From: an uncultured Eubacteriales bacterium
Lineage (GTDB): Bacteria; Bacillota; Clostridia; Oscillospirales; Ruminococcaceae
Reading direction: 5' to 3'
DNA: 64,000 nt
Assembly (NCBI GenBank): GCA_900314975.1
Contig: OMXI01000006.1
Coordinates: forward strand, 1 to 64,000
Position numbers and translations under genes: made by a program
The notes under the pieces: model-generated
The model's database searches: none
What the model was told of the DNA's origin: nothing
Seen by the model: only the letters and a program-made list of their open reading frames with translations
Part shown: positions 50,569-59,997 of the stretch, piece by piece
How the letters are laid out: each line of letters starts with the position of its first letter
Position numbering within the stretch: the first letter of the stretch is position 1

Positions 50569-51627
50569 TCAGTTGTTAAGTGCCATACAGCTGGCAAGTC
50601 CTTGTTCAAGTGTGAGCATATCAGAGCCTTTTCCAAGTGAGCGTGTTTTCAGCGCAAGGTCGGTATCGGACAGTATTGACAGCGTTTGCTGAATTCTTGT
50701 CACAGAGATATTGCCGCACTCGTTATACATCTTCTTGACTGCAAATTCTCTGTTGCGCGGATAATCAAAATCCTGAAGTATATCCTGCAAAGTCCTTCCT
50801 GTTGAACGCGCGAGCTTTGCGCGATAAATATCTGCCATTGAAAAGCTGATAATGCCAAGTATCTCAAACGGCTCAAAGTTTTGCTGAACCAGCTCGCCGA
50901 GTCTGCCAAAAACCATATCCGCCCTTGAACGCAGTACATTCAGCGCAAGCGAGTATCCGTCCGATTCAACGTGTTTAATGCACAAAAGGTCGATATGCTC
51001 TTTGGTGACAGTCCCCTGCCCGACATAATCGGACAGTTTTTTTATCTCCTGCTTAACAAAGCCTGTATTGCAAAGGCAAATCTCCGCAAGATACTCTGCA
51101 TTGTTTCTTGAAATCGTACAGCCAAGCTTTGACAGTTCACCTGCTATCGACCTGCCCATTTCAACAGGTGTTTTGAGTGCGAAATCGCACACACAGCCGT
51201 TTTTATCGCAAAAGTCGCAAAAGCGCTTGTTTTTATCGGTAAGGGATTTTTTGTTCTTGTAAAGGTCGGCAGCGGTCGCGTAGATTATTACAGTCGTGCC
51301 GTCCTCAAGCTGTTTGAGAATATTACGAAGGTCATCGCCGTCGCCTTTATTGATGCTGTCCATATTCAGATCGTTTATTGTAATAACTACTCTTTCGGCA
51401 AACATCGGAAGAGCCTGACAAGCATCGGTAAGTGCGGGAATATCCAGCTTTGTGCCGTCAAATTTGTGCAGGTTCATAGCCTGCGCCTGCGAAGGACAAA
51501 GCTTGCTTACAAGCCTTCTGGTATAGCTTTCAAGGGTGGTTACATCGTGACCGTAGAAATAATAGAGCGTGCTTATCCTGCCCTCTCTTATGTCTTTACC
51601 AAGTGTAGTCGGTGAAACCGAGCTCAT
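50569..51627 (-). CDS. holA: DNA polymerase III subunit delta
   Basis: 352 aa clamp-loader subunit. The N-terminal AAA+-like domain (LYYFYGHDVTTLESY at the start) lacks a P-loop, as expected; the C-terminal collar helices include FGRLGELVQQNFEPFEIL. The ATG at 51627 is preceded by AAGGAG at 8 nt; an in-frame TTG two codons earlier is less likely. It overlaps the comEC end by 32 nt. Confidence 0.93.
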   Translation of the reverse strand: MSSVSPTTLGKDIREGRISTLYYFYGHDVTTLESYTRRLVSKLCPSQAQAMNLHKFDGTKLDIPALTDACQALPMFAERVVITINDLNMDSINKGDGDDLRNILKQLEDGTTVIIYATAADLYKNKKSLTDKNKRFCDFCDKNGCVCDFALKTPVEMGRSIAGELSKLGCTISRNNAEYLAEICLCNTGFVKQEIKKLSDYVGQGTVTKEHIDLLCIKHVESDGYSLALNVLRSRADMVFGRLGELVQQNFEPFEILGIISFSMADIYRAKLARSTGRTLQDILQDFDYPRNREFAVKKMYNECGNISVTRIQQTLSILSDTDLALKTRSLGKGSDMLTLEQGLASCMALNN

Positions 51628-53602
51628 AATCAAGTCTCCTTACTTCATTATCGTCCGTATCAAAGCGCACGGACACGCCGTTTGTATCATAAACCTTTCC
51701 GTTGATAACAAACCTGTCGGGATATATCTTATAGCTTATTTTATTATACTCCAATTCAAAGCCGTTTTCAAGTCTTGTGAAGCGTATATCGTCAAGCTTG
51801 ACGCTGTCGCTTGTTTTTAGTTCATATGTGTCGTTCATTTCAACGGGAACCTGTGTACCCGAAATATAAACATCAGGCTGTGGGAATAGCTTGTCCTTGT
51901 ATTTGCCAAAGGTGTAATACGGTTCGCTGTTTACTAAAACGGCACTTGTCTTTCGCACACCATAGTGCTGTATAACACGCATTTGTGCGCCTGTAAAGCG
52001 TGCACCGTCGGACATATCAAGTATGTACGCCGTATCTGACTGAACAACTATCGCGGCACAATCCTTTTTACGTGCAAAGATGTAAAAATTAAGCCTGTCA
52101 TACGAAATCAGCACACAAATGTTTGAAACAAGCATACACAAAAGCATTCCGCAAGCCGCGGCACAAACGCTTATAATCGGCTTTTTGCTGACACAGGCAA
52201 GGATTATCACAGCCGCGCAGGTAAGTGTAATTATCACAACTGCCGCTGCCGCAGGTGCAGTTACAAATAAAAGCGAAGGCTTTGAAATGACCTTGACAAC
52301 AGCGATAACAGCCTTGACAAGTTTTGTTGCTGCCAATAGCATAGGCTTTGCAATAACTGCTGTTCCACCCGTCAGCGCAACGATAAAGCAAAGCACAAGC
52401 GCCGCAGTACAAACAGGTATCAGCAGCGTATTTGTGAGAGGCGAAAGCACCGAAAAGCCGCCGAAAAATATCACGCAAAGCGGCGCAATGAATATCGACT
52501 CGACACAGGAAAACACCAAGCCTTTGAACAGAAACAGTGGTTTTGCTTTGATGTTTAATCTGCGGTAAACGAGCGGTGCCACAGCACCGGCTGCAAATGC
52601 AGAGGTAAAGCTCAATAAAAAGCCGGACGAGAAAACGCAGTAAGGATTGAACAAACAAATAATGATTGCTGCGATACCCAGAGAGTTAGCGCAGTCTCCC
52701 CTGCGCATAAAGAAATCTCCGAGGTAGACTATCGACATCATTATTGCACTGCGAATTACCGAAACAGACATACCCGCAAAAATAACGAAAGCCCATGTTA
52801 TTAAAAACATCACAATTGAATATGCGCGTCTTTTACCGAGCAGACGGCTCAACACAAAGCCGACCACGCTTGTTAGGATAACAAGGTGCGTTCCCGATAC
52901 AGCAAAGATATGACCGATGCCGCTGCGGTAAAGCATATTCTTTTGTGAGATATCCATTTCACTTTTGTCGCCGCAAAGCATTGCACCGAGAAAGCCTTTT
53001 TCCTCAAATCCGCTGTACTGCAAAACCGTGTTGAATACCTTGTCACTGTAATTGCGGATAGCCTTGAAAAGCCTGTTGGAATTTGTTCCCTTCAGCTCTA
53101 CGCTTGCCGCGCCGTCGCCTTTAAGAAAAACTCCCTCACTGAAGTTATAGCTTTCGGACAAAAAGTTATAGCTGTCCTTTATCTTAACGACCTTGCCCGT
53201 GATATGCACATCGTCATAATACTCGTAATCATCATCGCTGACAAGGAACGATACCGTCGTTGTGTGACCGCCAAGGCTGCACTTTACTGTAAGATAGCCC
53301 TGCCCGTGTCCGACGTAATTAAAGCTGTCAACATACCCGTCGACCGAAACAGTCTGTCCGTCAAAGGATATAATATCATCATAAACAAAGTGGTAATATG
53401 CGGCGCTGTATACGCACGCAACAGCAAACGAACAGCCGCAGACTATAAAATAGCGCCTTATCGTTTTAAAAGTCAGCGCGCCGAGCGCACACAATGCGGC
53501 AGCACATAGCGCAAACACCCACCACAATCCCGTGCTGAAACAGCCTGCAAGAAACAAGCCCGCCATAAACGACAGACCGCACCAAAAGCCCTTTCTTACC
53601 AC
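51596..53602 (-). CDS. comEC: ComEC/Rec2 DNA-uptake channel protein, degenerate C-terminal domain
   Basis: 668 aa. Hydrophobic N-terminus, an OB-like DUF4131 region (~60-170), then the Competence membrane domain with HIFAVSGTHLVIL near residue 233 and many helices. The last ~150 residues sit where the metallo-beta-lactamase nuclease domain normally is, but no HxHxDH motif is visible; only remnants such as YILDMSDGARFTG remain. Forms the channel for single-stranded DNA in transformation. Operon alaS-HIT-comEC-holA. Confidence 0.9.
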   Translation of the reverse strand: MVRKGFWCGLSFMAGLFLAGCFSTGLWWVFALCAAALCALGALTFKTIRRYFIVCGCSFAVACVYSAAYYHFVYDDIISFDGQTVSVDGYVDSFNYVGHGQGYLTVKCSLGGHTTTVSFLVSDDDYEYYDDVHITGKVVKIKDSYNFLSESYNFSEGVFLKGDGAASVELKGTNSNRLFKAIRNYSDKVFNTVLQYSGFEEKGFLGAMLCGDKSEMDISQKNMLYRSGIGHIFAVSGTHLVILTSVVGFVLSRLLGKRRAYSIVMFLITWAFVIFAGMSVSVIRSAIMMSIVYLGDFFMRRGDCANSLGIAAIIICLFNPYCVFSSGFLLSFTSAFAAGAVAPLVYRRLNIKAKPLFLFKGLVFSCVESIFIAPLCVIFFGGFSVLSPLTNTLLIPVCTAALVLCFIVALTGGTAVIAKPMLLAATKLVKAVIAVVKVISKPSLLFVTAPAAAAVVIITLTCAAVIILACVSKKPIISVCAAACGMLLCMLVSNICVLISYDRLNFYIFARKKDCAAIVVQSDTAYILDMSDGARFTGAQMRVIQHYGVRKTSAVLVNSEPYYTFGKYKDKLFPQPDVYISGTQVPVEMNDTYELKTSDSVKLDDIRFTRLENGFELEYNKISYKIYPDRFVINGKVYDTNGVSVRFDTDDNEVRRLDYELGFTDYTW

Positions 53603-53668
53603 GCTATCACCTCACGGTTGCATCACTTTATACAGATAAGGGCGGATAATAATACCCGCCCGTAACAA

Positions 53669-54010
53669 TCAGCCTGCAGGCCACTCAAAAGCTCTGCCTG
53701 CAAGAAGATGAAAATGAATGTGGAACACGCTCTGACCAGCCTGTTCGCCGCAGTTTGAGACAACTCTGAACCCGTCTTTAAGGTCAAGGTCTTTAGCCAG
53801 CTTGGCAATCACTTCATAGATGTGAGCGATGACCGCGCTGTTGTCTGCATTGACCTCGTCAAGTTTGGATATGTGCTGCTTTGGGATAAGCAGATAATGT
53901 ATCGGTGCTGTCGGCGCGATATCCTCGAAAACATAAACTGTATCGTCCTCGTAGATTTTCTTTGAGGGTATCTCACCCGCAATTATTTTGCAAAACAAAC
54001 AATCATTCAT
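53669..54010 (-). CDS. HIT family nucleotide hydrolase
   Basis: 113 aa HINT-type protein. The histidine triad is H97-x-H99-x-H101 in FHIHFHLLAG; CLFCKIIAGEIPS at the N-terminus is typical. Hydrolyses AMP conjugates such as AMP-lysine or aminoacyl-AMP; location directly after alaS fits a role in clearing aminoacyl adenylates. Confidence 0.94.
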   Translation of the reverse strand: MNDCLFCKIIAGEIPSKKIYEDDTVYVFEDIAPTAPIHYLLIPKQHISKLDEVNADNSAVIAHIYEVIAKLAKDLDLKDGFRVVSNCGEQAGQSVFHIHFHLLAGRAFEWPAG

Positions 54011-54027
54011 AGGTAAACCTTCTTTCT

Positions 54028-56685
54028 TTATTTAATAAATTCTGCAACTATATCGTTGACCTGCGCAAGAGCCTCATCTATCTTGAATCTGTCGCCGACA
54101 CCTGCCATAGCAGTATCAGGTCTTCCGCCGCCCTTGCCGCCTGTAACGGCAGCTGCTTTTCCAACTATCTTACCTGCGTGTGCGCCCTTTGCAACAGCAG
54201 TCTTTCCTGCTGCAGCGACAAGGTTTGCCTTATCACCGTAAACACCTGCGATAACAACGACTACGTCGTCAAACTGCGACTTGATATTCTCTGCCATTTT
54301 CTTGAGCGCATCGGGCTTGATATTTGAAAGCAGCGCACTTGCAACCTTTACGCCCTTGACATCAACAGTGCTGCTCATAATGGTCTTTGAACGGATAGCA
54401 TTGATAGATGATTGCAGCTCGTCACGCTCTTTTTCAAGGTCTTTGACCTCCTGCATAACAGCCGAGCATCTCTTTACAAGCTCCAGTGGGTTTGCAGTTT
54501 TGAGTATTGCAGCAGCCTTTCTTATCTCCTCTGAATGCTCTGCAACGAGCTTAAGCACGCCTCTGCCTGTTACTCCCTCTATTCGTCTGACACCGCTTGC
54601 AACCGATGCCTCGGAGATTATCTTGAACAGACCTATCCTTGATGTGTTGTCAACGTGAGTACCGCCGCAGAATTCTCTTGAAGCGACCTCGTCACCGTCG
54701 CCCATAGTAACTACTCTTACAGTCTCTCCGTACTTTTCACCGAAAAGTGCCATAGCGCCGAGCTTTTCAGCCTCTTTGATTGGCATCTCCTTCATCTCAA
54801 CATCAAGACCCTTGAGGATATTTGCGTTAACGATAGCCTCTACCTTCATCTTTTCTTCTTCAGTCATTGCCGAGAAGTGAGAGAAGTCAAATCTTACTCT
54901 ATCTGCATCAACAAGCTGACCAGCCTGATGAACGTGGTCGCCGAGAACCTCACGCAGAGCAGCCTGCAAAAGATGTGCGACGCTGTGGTTACGCATAATG
55001 TCGTTTCTGTTCTTCTTGTCAACGTGCAGCTCGACCTTCTGACCGACACTCAAAGCGCCCTCGGTCACCTTGAGCTTATGGGCAAACTTGCCTGCAACTA
55101 CCTTCTGAACGTCAAGCACCTGAGCCTTACCGCTAACGGTGGAGATAACGCCCTTGTCGCCTACCTGTCCGCCGCTTTCAGCATAGAAAGGTGTTTCGCC
55201 GCAGACCATATAGACTTCGCTGCCCACACCAGCGTTCTCGATAAGCTCGTCATCGGTTGCAAGATACTTTATCTCGCTTTCCCCGTCAAGTGTATCATAG
55301 CCTATGAATGACGTGCTGAACGTCTTGTCCATCTGATGAAATACGGTTTCGTCAGCGCCCATATACTTTGAGCCGCCGCGGGCAGTTCTCGCAGTCTCTC
55401 TCTGCTTTTCCATGCAGACATTGTAGCCGTCCTCGTCAACACCCATACCCTTTTCTTCAAGGATCTCTCTTGTAAGGTCGATCGGGAATCCGTAGGTATC
55501 AGAGAGCTTAAAGCAGCTTTCACCGTCAAGAACAGTTTTGCCGTCAGCTTTCATATTCTCGATATATTCATCAAGTATCTTCATACCGCGGTCGATAGTG
55601 GCATTGAAATTCTTTTCCTCGGTGGTAAGGACTTTAACGATATAATCGTACTTTTCTTCAAGCTCGTTGTACTCACACTTATTACAGTCAACAACGGTCT
55701 TAACGATGTCTTTAAGGAACATTCCGTTGATGCCCAGCAGCTTGCCGTGACGAACTGCACGTCTGAGCAGTCTTCTCATAACGTAGCCCCTGCCCTCGTT
55801 TGAAGGCAGAACGCCGTCAGATGCAAGGAATGTCACCGAGCGGATATGGTCGGTGATGACTCTGATAGAAACGTCCTTTTTATACTCCTTGCCGTACTCG
55901 CAGCCTGCAATCTCGCAGACCTTATCTCTGATCGCCTTGACGGTATCAACATCAAAAATAGAATCAACGCCCTGCATAAGTGCAGCAAGTCTTTCAAGGC
56001 CCATACCAGTATCTATGTTCTTTTGCTTGAGCGGAGTATATGTGCCGTCCTCGTGTCTTTCAAACTGTGTGAAAACAAGGTTCCAGAACTCCATATACCT
56101 ATCGCAGTCGCAGCCTACCGTACAATCGGGCTTTCCGCAGCCGTACTGCTCGCCGCGGTCAAAGTATATCTCCGAGCAGGGACCGCAGGGGCCGTCTGTA
56201 CCTGCCTCCCAGAAGTTATCCTCCTTGCCCATGCGGAAGATGTGGTCCATAGGTACGCCGACCTTTTCGTGCCATATCTTCTCTGCCTCGTCATCGTCCT
56301 CGTAAACCGAGATATAAAGTCTTTCCTTTGGCAGCTTCAAAACCTCGGTCACATACTCCCAAGCCCAAGCGATAGCCTCGTCCTTGAAATAGTCACCAAA
56401 CGAGAAGTTGCCCAGCATCTCAAAATATGTACCGTGTCTTGCAGTCTTTCCGACATTCTCGATATCACCCGTTCTGATACACTTCTGGCATGTGGTCATT
56501 CTCGTTCTTGGTGGAACCTCCTGACCAGTAAAATAAGGCTTCAGCGGTGCCATACCTGCAACTATAAGCAGCAGGCTGTTATCGTTCTGCGGAACGAGCG
56601 GATAGCTCTTGTGACGCAAACAGTTTTTGCTCTCAAAGAATTTGAGGTAAGATTCTCTTAAATCATTAAGACTTGTCCATTCCAT
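54028..56685 (-). CDS. alaS: Alanyl-tRNA synthetase
   Basis: 885 aa, full length. The class II catalytic core begins LRESYLKFFESK with LVPQNDNSLLL; the editing domain has NHSVAHLLQAALR and FCGGTHVDNTSRIG zinc-site motifs; the C-Ala domain ends with GGKGGGRPDTAMAG. Expression is controlled by a T-box leader directly upstream. First gene of the operon with the HIT protein, comEC, holA and rnmV. Confidence 0.97.
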   Translation of the reverse strand: MEWTSLNDLRESYLKFFESKNCLRHKSYPLVPQNDNSLLLIVAGMAPLKPYFTGQEVPPRTRMTTCQKCIRTGDIENVGKTARHGTYFEMLGNFSFGDYFKDEAIAWAWEYVTEVLKLPKERLYISVYEDDDEAEKIWHEKVGVPMDHIFRMGKEDNFWEAGTDGPCGPCSEIYFDRGEQYGCGKPDCTVGCDCDRYMEFWNLVFTQFERHEDGTYTPLKQKNIDTGMGLERLAALMQGVDSIFDVDTVKAIRDKVCEIAGCEYGKEYKKDVSIRVITDHIRSVTFLASDGVLPSNEGRGYVMRRLLRRAVRHGKLLGINGMFLKDIVKTVVDCNKCEYNELEEKYDYIVKVLTTEEKNFNATIDRGMKILDEYIENMKADGKTVLDGESCFKLSDTYGFPIDLTREILEEKGMGVDEDGYNVCMEKQRETARTARGGSKYMGADETVFHQMDKTFSTSFIGYDTLDGESEIKYLATDDELIENAGVGSEVYMVCGETPFYAESGGQVGDKGVISTVSGKAQVLDVQKVVAGKFAHKLKVTEGALSVGQKVELHVDKKNRNDIMRNHSVAHLLQAALREVLGDHVHQAGQLVDADRVRFDFSHFSAMTEEEKMKVEAIVNANILKGLDVEMKEMPIKEAEKLGAMALFGEKYGETVRVVTMGDGDEVASREFCGGTHVDNTSRIGLFKIISEASVASGVRRIEGVTGRGVLKLVAEHSEEIRKAAAILKTANPLELVKRCSAVMQEVKDLEKERDELQSSINAIRSKTIMSSTVDVKGVKVASALLSNIKPDALKKMAENIKSQFDDVVVVIAGVYGDKANLVAAAGKTAVAKGAHAGKIVGKAAAVTGGKGGGRPDTAMAGVGDRFKIDEALAQVNDIVAEFIK

Positions 56686-56737
56686 TTCAGTTTCCTCCGT
56701 TTTATAATGATTATCGTTTCAGCGCGGGCGGCATAAC

Positions 56738-56973
56738 AAAAATGCTCCGCCCCAAGAAAATGGGACGAAGCAGTTACTCCGTGTTACCACCCAAATTGCC
56801 TTATCGGTTTGTGAACAGATAAGACCACTCGAAGCCTTTAACGCAGGCATACGGCACTGTTTTCACAGCACAGCTCAGGTAAGCCACCGAGCCTTGCGCG
56901 AAGACTTGCACCAAACGTCTTCTCTCTGCGCCGCAGGGACATCGGATAATTCCGTCACAGCTTTAAATATTTC
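56738..56973 (-). promoter_or_regulatory. T-box riboswitch of alaS
   Basis: Reading on the minus strand, the leader has a long stem I with a GAAGAC/GTCTTC upper hairpin, then the T-box sequence GGGTGGTAACACGG (56779-56792), then a terminator stem (56762-56772 with 56743-56753) with five T. Uncharged tRNA-Ala should pair with the T-box bulge and block termination. I did not pin down the specifier triplet. Confidence 0.9.
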
Positions 56974-56979
56974 CAATAT

Positions 56980-57008
56980 ATTATACAACTTTATTTACAT
57001 CTTGTCAA
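56980..57008 (-). promoter_or_regulatory. alaS promoter
   Basis: TTGACA (57003-57008), 17 nt, TATAAT (56980-56985) on the minus strand. Confidence 0.85.
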
Positions 57009-57066
57009 GTAAAAACAGATGTGCTATAATGTTAACAAACTATAATTATCGGGTAGGTATGACAGT

Positions 57067-57900
57067 ATGTATATTTGTCCTGTTTGTAAGAAAAAACTGA
57101 AAAGGCTTGATAACATCCTGCACTGTCAGAACGGACACAGCTTTGATATTGCGCGCAAAGGGTATGTGAACCTTCTGACAACAGCAAAACGCAATCCCAA
57201 AAACAGCGGTGACAATGCGGAAATGGTAAAGGCGCGCACAAGCTTTCTTGACAAAGGCTATTATCTGCCGCTGGCGGAAAAAATCGCTCAGACTGCGTAC
57301 AAACACTTATGCGGCAAAAAGCAGCCAATGATAATCGACAGCGGCTGCGGCGAGGGCTTTTACACCTGCGTTTATGCAAAGGCTCTGCCTGATGCGAAAA
57401 TCTTCGGTATCGACATTTCAAAGTCTGCGATATCGCACTGTATGACGAGAGTGCATACCTCGGATATTACAAACTGCGAATTTGCCGTTGCATCGTCGTT
57501 TGAACTCCCCTTTATTAAAGAAAGCGCAGATATGGTTATCAGCACCTTTGCGCCTGTATCCAATGACGAATATGCCAGGGTACTTAACAAAGGCGGAAAG
57601 CTGATAGTTGTGTCGCCTTCTGCAAGGCATTTGTTCGAGCTTAAAAGCGCAGCTTATGATAAGCCTTATGAAAACAAGCCAAACATTTACGGACTGAACA
57701 AGTTTGAAAAAACTGACGAACAGATTTTTGAATACAAGCAGACCGTTTCATCAACGCAGGACATACTTGACCTGTTCTCTATGACGCCATACCTTTACAA
57801 GACCTCTGCAGAGGGTGTCCAAAGGCTCAGAGCGCTTGACTCGCTTGAGGTCACCTGCGGATTCTGCATACAGGTCTACACCAAAAAGGATTTTAAATAG
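57067..57900 (+). CDS. RlmA-like 23S rRNA guanine methyltransferase
   Basis: 277 aa. The N-terminal zinc finger C4-x2-C7...C20-x3-H24 (CPVC, HCQNGHSFD) and GYVNLL are the RlmA/TlrB hallmark; the SAM domain has IIDSGCGEGFYT near residue 95 and ISTFAPVSNDE. Such enzymes methylate G745 or G748 of 23S rRNA. GGGTAGG lies upstream and a TATAAT at 57024 may be the -10. Confidence 0.9.
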   Translation: MYICPVCKKKLKRLDNILHCQNGHSFDIARKGYVNLLTTAKRNPKNSGDNAEMVKARTSFLDKGYYLPLAEKIAQTAYKHLCGKKQPMIIDSGCGEGFYTCVYAKALPDAKIFGIDISKSAISHCMTRVHTSDITNCEFAVASSFELPFIKESADMVISTFAPVSNDEYARVLNKGGKLIVVSPSARHLFELKSAAYDKPYENKPNIYGLNKFEKTDEQIFEYKQTVSSTQDILDLFSMTPYLYKTSAEGVQRLRALDSLEVTCGFCIQVYTKKDFK

Positions 57901-57905
57901 CAAAC

Positions 57906-57939
57906 GCCTGCAAGCCGATTTGCGCCTGCAGGCATTTTT
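57906..57939 (+). terminator. Terminator of the rlmA-like gene
   Basis: GCCTGCA (57906-57912) pairs with TGCAGGC (57927-57933), then ATTTTTT. Confidence 0.8.
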
Positions 57940-58391
57940 TATGCTTTGGTAAGCTTTGTTTTGCGTATAAATATCGGCATATTAGGCTCGCGGAGTATTT
58001 TCAGACGTATCCATTCATCAACGATCACCGCCAGAAGCGATACAGCAAACCATATCACAGCGTACCAAATACATATCTGTCCGTCGATATTGAGCGGTTG
58101 GTCTTCATAGCTCCATATATGAAGATTGAACGTTCGGTTCAATATCTCGCCCGAAAGCAGTTCGGCAGACAAAATGAAAGCTGATGAAATTGTCATAACT
58201 GAAATAAGGCTCAATCGGTTTCTGCGTTCGTCGTTGAGCAGATGAACAACAACCATACAAATTCCGCCGATAATACCCATAGAGATAAACGTGTAACCTC
58301 TTACCGCGACCTCAAGCAGACCGTAGCAAAGACCGCCGATTATAAACACGGTCAGCAGTTTTGAAAAGCAGCGCAATACAATCACATCCAA
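57939..58391 (-). CDS. CmpB-like putative ABC transporter permease, small membrane protein
   Basis: 150 aa with four membrane helices and the LLEVAVRGYTFISMGIIGGI and GEILNRTFNLHIWSYEDQPLN segments that mark the PF06541-type (ABC_trans_CmpB) family. Function unproven; no ATP-binding partner is adjacent. No clear SD precedes the ATG at 58391, so the start is uncertain. The upstream gene has its own terminator. Confidence 0.7.
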   Translation of the reverse strand: MDVIVLRCFSKLLTVFIIGGLCYGLLEVAVRGYTFISMGIIGGICMVVVHLLNDERRNRLSLISVMTISSAFILSAELLSGEILNRTFNLHIWSYEDQPLNIDGQICIWYAVIWFAVSLLAVIVDEWIRLKILREPNMPIFIRKTKLTKA

Positions 58392-58446
58392 ATCAGTTTT
58401 ATGTATTTAAGATGTGCATTTTGCGCGTGTTTAGTCAGAAACGGCA

Positions 58447-58480
58447 CAAAAAAGCTGCGGCAAAATTATGCAGCAGCTTT
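58447..58480 (-). terminator. Terminator of the PH-domain gene
   Basis: AAAGCTGC (58473-58480 strand complement) pairs with 58451-58458; six T follow on the minus strand. Confidence 0.8.
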
Positions 58481-58486
58481 GTGTTA

Positions 58487-59143
58487 TCAGAATCTTCCTC
58501 TGTATTTAGTCTGGTAGCCGTGGTTTTCTGCAGGGCGCAAATCGTTGGGATACATTGTATCAGAGTATATATCCTGCTGAAGCTGTTTTACCATTGCGAA
58601 AACCTCCTGATAATCAGCTATATCGCACATTGTCAGGCTCCTTGACTGGCTATTTGTATTTGAACCTGCAAACTGTATAAGATTTGCGCTTGTAAGTATA
58701 ACATCACCCACACCGAACATCTGGTCAAAAATACCGCGGTGTATATTAACGTTTGAAAGCTCTGCAAAAGACTTCATCTGACAGCTGTATGTAAACACGC
58801 CGCCCGAAATGTATACACCTTTTTCGGTCACGATGTATTCGGTGTTCCTGTATTTTCTGAAGGAGAAAATAACACCCGCAAGATATATCCATACAGGCAT
58901 CATATGGAAAGCAAAGAAAACAAACATAAAGCCGCCGAATCCGCTGCTTGTCTCACCCTGTTGCGTGGAAGATTTGTTTGCCATAACAATAAAAAAGATA
59001 TCAAATGATGCCCAGAGAAGTGCAAAGAACAACATAGGGTTGAAAATGCACTCGAAAATAAAGCATTTCTTCTGCGGCTTTCCACGCCAGAGTATCTGCT
59101 CACCCTGTCCTACCATTGCCTCCAGATCTGTTCTTGTGTTCAT
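58487..59143 (-). CDS. Membrane protein with bacterial PH domain
   Basis: 218 aa. EQILWRGKPQKK near the start, two membrane helices (~residues 32-55 and 73-95), then a bacterial PH-like domain beginning RNTEYIVTEKGVYISGG. Family role unknown, usually membrane associated. It lies 32 nt after the upstream hypothetical gene and ends at its own terminator. SD AAAGGGGAG. Confidence 0.85.
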   Translation of the reverse strand: MNTRTDLEAMVGQGEQILWRGKPQKKCFIFECIFNPMLFFALLWASFDIFFIVMANKSSTQQGETSSGFGGFMFVFFAFHMMPVWIYLAGVIFSFRKYRNTEYIVTEKGVYISGGVFTYSCQMKSFAELSNVNIHRGIFDQMFGVGDVILTSANLIQFAGSNTNSQSRSLTMCDIADYQEVFAMVKQLQQDIYSDTMYPNDLRPAENHGYQTKYRGRF

Positions 59144-59175
59144 AAGGCGCTCCCCTTTCTTGATGTATATATCTG

Positions 59176-59727
59176 TTATCCTACTATAAGAACGTCTGTA
59201 ACTATCCAGCCACTGTCGTTTCGTTCAAGATACATTCTGCTGCAGGGTCTGTTTTTAAATGTACCCATGCAATACTCCTTTGCGTGCTCGGTGCTTTCGG
59301 GAACGATAGAATAATCAAATGCAGCTATCGCCTTATCGCCCTTTTGCACTACCAGGAACGCACGCAGGCAGCACCAATTGTCGATAGGCTTTGATATATT
59401 GTAATTAGGGTCAAGCATATCAAAGTATTCATCGCTTATCTCAATTCCAGCGCCGCAGCTTTGAGCATCTTCACCATTGATATGCGCGTAAAGCAGTTTA
59501 AGCACTTTATCCTCAAGGCTGCTGTCATTCGGCTTTTTATCCTGGTCTATCGACTTGACACCAAAAAATCGAAGGTCAGTGCCATAAGCTATGTTGTTAT
59601 CGCGCCAGTATTCGTCATATTTCTGCAAGCCAAAGGATATGCCATTTGCGATAATAACCCCCGCAATTACACAAACAATAAGTAAAATGGCAATGGGAAT
59701 GGGGTCAATATGCACTCTTTTTTTCAT
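59176..59727 (-). CDS. Hypothetical membrane-anchored protein (183 aa)
   Basis: Not recognised. One N-terminal helix (IPIAILLIVCVIAGVIIANG) anchors a ~150-residue outside domain with several cysteines (CGAG, NWCCLRAF, YCMG, PCSRMY) that could form disulfides or bind metal. Ends with a strand motif DSGWIVTDVLIV seen in NTF2-like domains. Own promoter and AAGGAG site; co-transcribed with the PH-domain gene. Confidence 0.75.
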   Translation of the reverse strand: MKKRVHIDPIPIAILLIVCVIAGVIIANGISFGLQKYDEYWRDNNIAYGTDLRFFGVKSIDQDKKPNDSSLEDKVLKLLYAHINGEDAQSCGAGIEISDEYFDMLDPNYNISKPIDNWCCLRAFLVVQKGDKAIAAFDYSIVPESTEHAKEYCMGTFKNRPCSRMYLERNDSGWIVTDVLIVG

Positions 59728-59770
59728 TGCTTTTTCACTCCTTATGCTGTGCAGGAAAAACTGTATGTTT

Positions 59771-59799
59771 ATTATAAAACTTTACGTTACAAATGTCAA
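59771..59799 (-). promoter_or_regulatory. Promoter of the 183-aa protein/PH-domain operon
   Basis: TTGACA (59794-59799), 17 nt, TATAAT (59771-59776) on the minus strand. Confidence 0.85.
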
Positions 59800-59916
59800 T
59801 ATTTATTAGAGCAAAGCACAGACAATGCATAAAGTCATTTTGTTAAATGCTTGCACAAGTTAAATGAATATTTTCTTAATTCGTATCTTTAATCATTACT
59901 GTATTGTATCTTTTGA

Positions 59917-59946
59917 TTGACATAAGCAAATAAAATATGATATAAT
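59917..59946 (+). promoter_or_regulatory. Promoter of the diguanylate cyclase gene
   Basis: TTGACA (59917-59922), 18 nt, TATAAT (59941-59946). Confidence 0.85.
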
Positions 59947-59997
59947 ATAAATGAATTATGAAGATTTGGCGAAAACACACGGAAAGGAAGTCAGAAA

